This document shows positions 58,301 through 64,000 of a stretch of DNA of 64,000 bases, piece after piece. Both the position numbers and the translations under genes were made by a program. Each line of letters opens with the position of its first letter. Within the stretch, counting starts at the first letter, position 1. This DNA is from Sorghum bicolor (lineage: Eukaryota; Streptophyta; Magnoliopsida; Poales; Poaceae). The stretch covers positions 14,315,344-14,379,343 of the forward strand of contig NC_012877.2 in NCBI RefSeq assembly GCF_000003195.3, written 5' to 3'. The notes under the pieces were generated by a model that saw only the letters and a program-made list of their open reading frames with translations, made no database searches and was not told the DNA's origin.

Positions 58301-59420
58301 TTACCAAAGGAATTACTAGAATTATTATTGTAACCCATAGCTTGGCCTTGGTAGAAGGGGCGTGAACTTCATTGTTGTTGTTGGGGCCGGTTCCCGTTGT
58401 TGAAGTTGTTGTTGATGTAGTTCACCTCCTCCTGGGTCTCGGGGCAGTTATTGCCCGAGTGATCATCTCCTCCGCATACCTCACACCATGGATTAGTTTC
58501 CACAGTACGACAGCGGCAGGGGTCTGGATGGCCTCAATTCCATTTTTAGAGGAAGATTCCTCTATTTTCTTCATAAGGAGGTCCATCTTGGCAGAGAGCA
58601 TGTCCACCTCATTGAGGGCGTGAACACCTCTCTTCTTGGGCTGGAGGCGCTCCTCATTCCATCCTTAGTTGATGACCATCTTTTCAATGAGGTCCTTGGC
58701 ATCCTTGACATTTTTCTACAAGAATGCCCCTCTAGCTGAGGCATCAACGTAACTATGGGCCATGCCGGTCAGTACGTGGTAGAACCTTGGATAATGAGCC
58801 ATTCATTTATCCCATGATGAGGATAGGAGCGAATGTACTCATTGAGACGTTCTCATGCTTTAGGAATCGTCTCATCGGACTGTTGCTGGAAGCTTGAAAT
58901 CTTCCCACACAGGGCACTGGTCTTGCCCGCTGGAAATAACTTCTTGAGGAAAGAATTGACACACTTGTCCCAAGTTGTCACTTTGCTCTTGTTGGCGTAG
59001 AACGACTGCTTCACCTTCCCCAAAGAGTGAAAATGGGAAAAGGCAAAGGCGGATGGCGTCCTCTGTGACGTTCTTGTTGCACACCTCCAAAAAGTCTTGA
59101 AGGTGGTCATTGGCATCCTCATGTGGCTTCCCACAGAATGGATTGGCTTGCACCATGTTGATCAGTGCAGGCTTGAGCTCAAAGGTCGCATCGCCTAAGT
59201 TTAGGTTTGGGCCCGTAGCGACAAAGTTAGCTGACGGGGATGAGAACTCAGCGATGGTCTTCTGGGCCATGACTGCCTCAACAACTGGTGCAGGACTTCC
59301 TTCCATGAGTGTTTCGGTCTCTAAGATGAACCTTTGAGCAGGAACCTGACAACGTCTAGTTCTCCTCAACAATTGCTTAGGATCCTCAACAAAGTTTGAC
59401 GGCAATTGAAAACTACTCAT
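58301..59420 (-). pseudogene. TE-C (Athila-type) gag, N-terminal part
   Basis: From 59420 leftwards: NFVATGPNLNLGDATFELKP, then FCGKPHEDANDHLQDFLEVC, the hallmark of Athila gag. SFYANKSKVTTWDKC and then FPAGKTSALCGKISSFQQQ follow in shifted frames, and a CCHC zinc knuckle CEVCGGDDHSGNNC lies at about 58483-58442. A TGA in the Asn/Gln-rich stretch near 58370 and several indels break it. The frame continues across the TE-D insertion to 36507. The part after the knuckle is Asn/Gln-rich. Confidence 0.85.
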
Positions 59421-59568
59421 GCACTGTCTAGATTCACGATAACGAGAAACAAGACAAGTGAAGGGTAAGCCCCTAACAAGAATGGATACTTAGATTTTAG
59501 AGTAGACCACAGATTTCAACTTATTAGAGATTCCTAGTACGACGCTTCCCCGGCAATGGCGCAAGAAA
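59421..59568 (-). other. TE-C leader with primer binding site
   Basis: On the minus strand GCGCCATTGCCGGGGAAGCG (59562-59543) follows the LTR by about six bases. This is the Athila-type primer site, usually ascribed to tRNA-Asp. One base of the usual TGGCGCC start seems changed. Confidence 0.7.
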
Positions 59569-61447
59569 TGCTTGTTGGCAAATCTTAACGCACATCGGCT
59601 AGAGTAAGATGTGACAAGTATCTAGAAATGGTGGCGCCTAACCAGCACTGCTTAAATGCAAGCATGAGCTATTATTAGGATAGGTTGTCAGGCTACCCTG
59701 AGCAACGGCTCTAGAAATGCTAAGCAACGCTAAACTCTAGCGGTGACGCAAGACGTACCAAGGGTAACTCTGCAAGCGCATAGGTACCACTGTAGCACTT
59801 CAACCGTGGTGAGTATCCGCGGTGTCGTAATTTATAGTTCTCTCACAGGAAGCGGACTAAGACTCTCTAATAAAATATGGGTGGATATCTGTGGTTTGTG
59901 TCTACTCAATCTAAGTTCACTAGTGCTAACAGGGGGTAATTGTAGCAAGATAGAATAATAGATAAGTTAGATAAAGGTAAGTAAAGATAACTGGTAGCGA
60001 GCTAGCTAGGTGGGAGGACAACAAGTGAGTAAGGACTCCTATGTATCTAACTCTACTTCTATGTTTTAATCCTAATCAATGTAAATGACTCAACTAGACT
60101 AGTATCCAAACAATCTTGTGTGGTGGAAGTCGACTGCAATAGGAGGACGAAACACCTATCCAAGTGGAATTTTGACTTATGGGCGCCTACAGACCGTACC
60201 CGATGTGAATAGAACCTACTGGGAAGCAGAGGCCTATCACGCTTCACCGCCGCCCACTAACACGTTTGATACGGTGGTATCCACTAATAAGCGCTAGCCT
60301 AAGCACCTCGCTTACACTAGTCTTATAACTTCAACTATCACATAAATAGCCAGAGCCCCTAATGGTAGTGAAACACGCAGAAGGTGTTGAAGACACTAAT
60401 CTAACTAAGGCAGCTACACTAATAAGACTAAGACACAACACTACTACAAGTATAGTAATGCACTAAGCAATACTCAAAGTAAAGAATTGAAGTAAATACT
60501 TAGTAAAGTAAAGAAAGAATATATTGATATAAAGAATGTAATACAAGAGAAAAGGTACAAGAGCTATATCAGACTCTCCAGAAGACAGCTTCGGAGACCC
60601 GAGCTTCGCTCGACTCGACTCTAACTCCCACTCTAGACTAGACTACACTACACTTGATCTCCTAAGTGTGATTTGGAAATGAAATATGGAGATGATAGAT
60701 GGAAGATGTCTTGGGAAGGTGGAGGATCCCTCCTTATATAGGGGTGAGAGAGGGGGTGCCACGTCAGCGATCTGTGTGCTCCTTCTCCACCCTTGGATGC
60801 ACCGACCTCCCAATTGCCTTAGATGGATGGTTGGGGCATTACCACACATGGTAAATGTGAGGAAGGTCGGTGGGAGTGAACCGACTCTAGATGGGGCCCA
60901 CCTGTAGGTCGGCCGACCTGCCATCTACATGACAGTGGGTCCCATTGACGTTCTAGAAGGTCCTTAGGTCGGTTGGAGGCTGGGCCAGGTGGCATGACCC
61001 AATTTGTCGGTTAGCCGACTGACCATTGGGGCCCCTGGCCCACCACTGGCCTCCTGGTGGTGTCCCCACTTGTCATGTGAGGTGTTGTCCAAAGTTGAGT
61101 CTAGTTGCACACTTGCTTGCTTCCATGTGGGCCCAAGGATCCATGCGCTAAGTGTTTGAACCGTTGAGGGCAAACACAGTTGGATCCAAGGGTTGGGATT
61201 GACTCCTTGGAGTTTGCCATGGCTCATGCCATGGAAGGGAGCCCCTGGTGGGCCCAAACCATGGTCGGCCGACCGAGGTTATGGGGCCCACAGGGCTCAT
61301 TTCCTTCTTCCCAACATTGAACAAGCTAAGAGTACAAGTGGAACTTTATTAGTGATAAATATGTTCATGTGATGCTTATCTTCCTTCAATCGAGGACTAT
61401 TGATGGGCTTTTGACTATATAGAACTGGGTCTTATTTCCCGTCAACA
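59569..61447 (-). repeat. TE-C 5' LTR, 1879 bp
   Basis: On the minus strand it starts TGTTGACGGGAAATAAG at 61447 and ends CCAACAAGCA at 59569. A minus-strand TATA box (CCCTATATAAGGAGG) lies at about 60744-60730. No partner LTR is in the window, because the 3' half of TE-C is missing. Confidence 0.75.
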
Positions 61448-61523
61448 ATATGTCAGGAGGCTTGCAGTGGTTTGCCATGTAGGGAGTTGTCCCTCCAAAT
61501 GGGGGCAAACCCACATGGACAGG
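61448..61523 (+). other. Unclassified decayed coding segment, left piece
   Basis: Host sequence between the TE-C LTR and the solo LTR. It continues at 62874 once the solo LTR and one ACAGG are removed. It reads as degraded coding-like sequence (for example GGLQWFAM then a TAG). I do not recognise it. Confidence 0.4.
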
Positions 61524-62873
61524 TGTTGGGTATTTTAAACGCAAACAGAAAAATCCGCAAGCGCACGGATACCGATGTAGCTTTCACCCGGGAGTATTCC
61601 AGAGTATCGATTTTCCACAGGGAACGTGAGTGTACTAATTAAGAATCAAGATTGCCCAAGGATAACTATATAATTATTTTTGGTGGAAAGAGAGGAAGTT
61701 TCCTGAGAGTTCTCTAGTTGATCTAAGAATCAAGAATTACTTCAAGATTATCTATTTCGGGACATCAGAGCACTAACCACAGAAAGAGATGAGAAGGGGG
61801 CTAGGAAGGTCTGACTACGGTCCTACAACACCGATCCGAACGAGGTGGAATACGTCGACCGTTAGGGCTGTCACTACCCTAAGGCTACCACAACAATCCG
61901 CAGGATTGGGTGCAATTCCAGGTAATTGCAAGACTAAACACCATGTCTAATCTATTAATTACTACTCTAATGTTGCAAAGATTAGAGCACTTGATGCAAG
62001 CGAGAATCCAATAAATAACTTGAATGTAAAGAAAAGTAATTAAAGAACTCAGGATTATGAATTGAAGAACCTGGAGAACGATGAAGAACGAACCAGTTGT
62101 TGCAAAAGTACAATGTTGAGGAAGATCCGACAGATCCGGCTCCTCCTCCGCTCTCCTCTTCTCTGTCCCTATTTTCTAGATTACAACTAGAACTAACTAG
62201 AACTAGAACTAGAGGAACTAGAACTAGAACTAGATGAACTAGAACTAGATCTAGATGAACTATTTGTAGAACTAGAAGAACTAGAGGGATCCTCTCTACT
62301 TGGATGAAGACTTGAAACCCTAGCTTTGATTCTGTAGAAGAGGTATGCCTCCAGGGGCTGGTGGGGGTCTGCTTATATAGTCCAGGAAGAGTAGCCCCCA
62401 AGAAATCTAGGAAGAGTAGCTCCCAAGAAATCTAGGAAGAGTAGCTCCCAAGGAATTTCCACGTTATTCTCCACCATCCGATCAAACCGACCTTAATCGT
62501 GTGATTTTCCTTGATCCTTAGAGTTGGTGGAGCACGATCCGCGAAGTTGACCCTGATTGGGCACTGTAGCAGGGCGGGCGCCTAGGAGAGTAGGGCGGGT
62601 GCCCTGCCTCCGAGCCCGATTTCCTTCTCGTTCGTTCCCGTGGCTTCTGGAGTCTTCTAGATGATAGAAAATTGCGCGACACGTTAATATCTCATGTAAA
62701 CCCGACGTGTGGGCCTTTCTTCCGTATTTCCTGATAACCCCCTGCAGAAATAGACAAACACCAAAACTCATGGAATTCTGTCAGATAAAACCCTAAGTCT
62801 AGGTGTTGGTTGCATTTGGATCCTTTTCTATGATTAGTTGATGGTTAAATGTGAGCATTAAGGACCGTCAACA
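61524..62873 (-). repeat. Solo LTR, 1350 bp
   Basis: ACAGG is duplicated at 61519-61523 and 62874-62878. On the minus strand the LTR starts TGTTGACGGTCC at 62873 and ends AAAATACCCAACA at 61524. There is no internal region, so it is a solo LTR left by LTR-LTR recombination. A minus-strand TATA box (ACTATATAAGCAGAC) lies at about 62382-62368. The same family begins at 63652 in the opposite orientation. Confidence 0.88.
62172..62288. repeat. AACTAG minisatellite in the solo LTR
   Basis: About a dozen variants of the hexamer AACTAG (AGAACTAGAACTAG...). Just beyond, 62389-62458 holds about three copies of a 27-bp unit (AAGAGTAGCTCCCAAGAAATCTAGG). Confidence 0.85.
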
Positions 62874-63651
62874 ACAGGTTGGACCTGCAATGTGGAAGGG
62901 CAGACTCTGTGGGAGGCAGCTCAGGTTGTGGCCCATGCTATTCTCCTTAACATCTGTTAGAGGTTTGGTGATGAGCTAACAGGAGGGCCAGCGGCCTCGA
63001 TTCCCCATACTGACCCAGCACCGGCGGAGTGGAAGGAAGCTGAAGTTTGTGCGTTGGTCCGAGGTCGAGGAGAGTGAGCTGAGTGCTCCAGTCCTGCTAT
63101 GAGTGCTACGATAGCAGTGCTCAAGCTGTTTAGTCAGCGAGAGGACACCTATATGTAGGTGATGAGGGTTGTTCATCAGGCCTAGGAGATGAAACAGAAG
63201 GCTGAAAAGTGTGCTTTCAAGTTTTGCAAGCAAGCTAGACTCCTGGAGCAGACCTAGAAGGACCGCAATGACTAGGAGGACATTGCGGAGTATCGTTGGC
63301 AACAGTGGGTGAAGGCCACTCGGGAGAGAGATCATAAGTACGTATAGATGAGTCAGTTGTCTAGGGAGAAGTATGCCTTGTAGGAGCACTTAGTGCAGGT
63401 CACTCGTGAGAGGGATACTGCGCTGCGTGTGTCCGAGAACAGGCGTCAGGCGTGGGAGTTGCACCGTGTTCACTCGACTGAGCGGGAGAACTATCTGCCG
63501 GATTAGATTGAGGCTGGTCTTGTGGAGATTCACCATCTAAACAACTTGCGACACCCTATTCCTCGCCCTGCACCAGTTTACCCGGACGTGGGACCCCAGG
63601 TGATCGTGGCCGATGATGATGGTATGGAGGTAGATGGATAGGCCACGGCTG
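62874..63651 (+). pseudogene. Unclassified decayed coding segment with coiled coil, right piece
   Basis: One plus-strand frame from about 62900 reads almost through, broken mainly by TAG codons. It contains a charged coiled coil (ATRERDHKYV, then EHLVQVTRERDTALRVSENR) and ends ADDDGMEVDG before TAG near 63641. The spacing of the TAG codons fits former CAG codons. It resembles the structural or extra ORF of a gypsy element, but I cannot name the family. Confidence 0.45.
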
Positions 63652-64000
63652 TGTTGACGGTCCTTAATGCTCACATTTAACCATCAACTAATCATGGAAA
63701 AGGATCCAAATGCAACCAACACCTAGACTTAGGGTTTTATCTGACAGAATTCCACGAGTTTTGGTGTTTGTCTATTTCTGTAGGGGGTTATCAGGAAATA
63801 CGGAAGAAAGGCCCACACGTCGGGTTTACATAGAGATATTAACATGCCGCGTAATTTTCTACCATCTAGAAGACTCCAGAAGCCACGGGAACGAACGGGA
63901 AGGTGATCGGGCTCGGAGGCAGGGCGCCCGCCCTGCTACAGTGCCCAATCAGGGTCAACTTCGCGGATCGTGCTCCACCGACTCTAAGGATCGAGGAAAA
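63652..64000 (+). repeat. Start of a second LTR of the solo-LTR family, inverted
   Basis: Starts TGTTGACGGTCCTTAATGCTC, the same as the minus-strand start of the solo LTR, and runs off the window. Compared with the solo LTR it lacks about 23 bp around 62580-62603 and has scattered substitutions. Whether it is a solo LTR or a full element cannot be seen. Confidence 0.85.

Noticed and set aside
1..64000. tRNA or rRNA genes
   Set aside because: I saw no cloverleaf-like or rRNA sequence on reading; only the short primer-binding sites that pair with tRNA 3' ends. A tRNAscan-SE run was not possible.

Overview
This is plant nuclear DNA, most likely from a grass (probably Panicoideae). The evidence is GC-rich host coding sequence, grass-type Tat, Athila and Sirevirus retrotransposons, and dense nesting. 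The only host gene is the 3' end of an NPF (NRT1/PTR) transporter gene at 2-523. Almost everything else is transposable elements, so the window is the edge of a gene island running into nested repeats. Species and element family names below Tat, Athila and Sirevirus level are inference; no database was searched.

Layout. (1) NPF 3' end, a small hAT-like MITE (797-1300), and unclassified repeat remnants to about 2.37 kb. (2) A degenerate L1-type LINE on the minus strand, split in two (2380-5803 and 26024-26534). (3) The split is caused by TE-A, a 20.2 kb Tat element on the plus strand (5804-26023) with 2171-bp LTRs and ATTAA target duplications. (4) TE-B, a decayed minus-strand Tat element, keeps its 3' LTR (26535-27363) but loses its 5' end near 35.5-35.8 kb, where it joins (5) TE-C, a minus-strand Athila-type element. 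TE-C resumes at 58.3 kb and ends in its 5' LTR (59569-61447). (6) TE-C is split by TE-D, a minus-strand Sirevirus (36513-58295, GTTGG duplications). (7) TE-D is split by TE-E, a complete plus-strand Tat element (40191-52198, identical-looking 462-bp LTRs, TGGAG duplications). (8) The right end holds an unclassified decayed coding segment carrying a solo LTR (61524-62873, ACAGG duplications), then the start of a same-family LTR in inverted orientation (63652 to the window end).

The most interesting content is the extra genes inside the Tat elements. All three carry, between pol and the 3' LTR, a multi-exon gene that runs against pol with its own TATA box, and each encodes a different protein. 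TE-A has an Arg/Ser/Asp-rich plus coiled-coil protein (frameshifted). TE-B has a plant-mobile-domain-like protein (decayed). TE-E has a 935-residue protein resembling the 'putative gypsy type transposon' family plus coiled coils, whose five predicted exons keep one open frame. TE-A also has a possible leader intron that would give gag a start codon inside the LTR.

Relative ages read from LTR pairs: TE-E (no difference seen by eye) and TE-A (two differences seen in 2171 bp) are young, TE-D (at least 18 differences) is older, and TE-B, TE-C and the LINE are oldest. Most of the premature stops traced are TAG or TGA codons explained by C-to-T change at CAG or CGA, as expected for long-methylated repeats.
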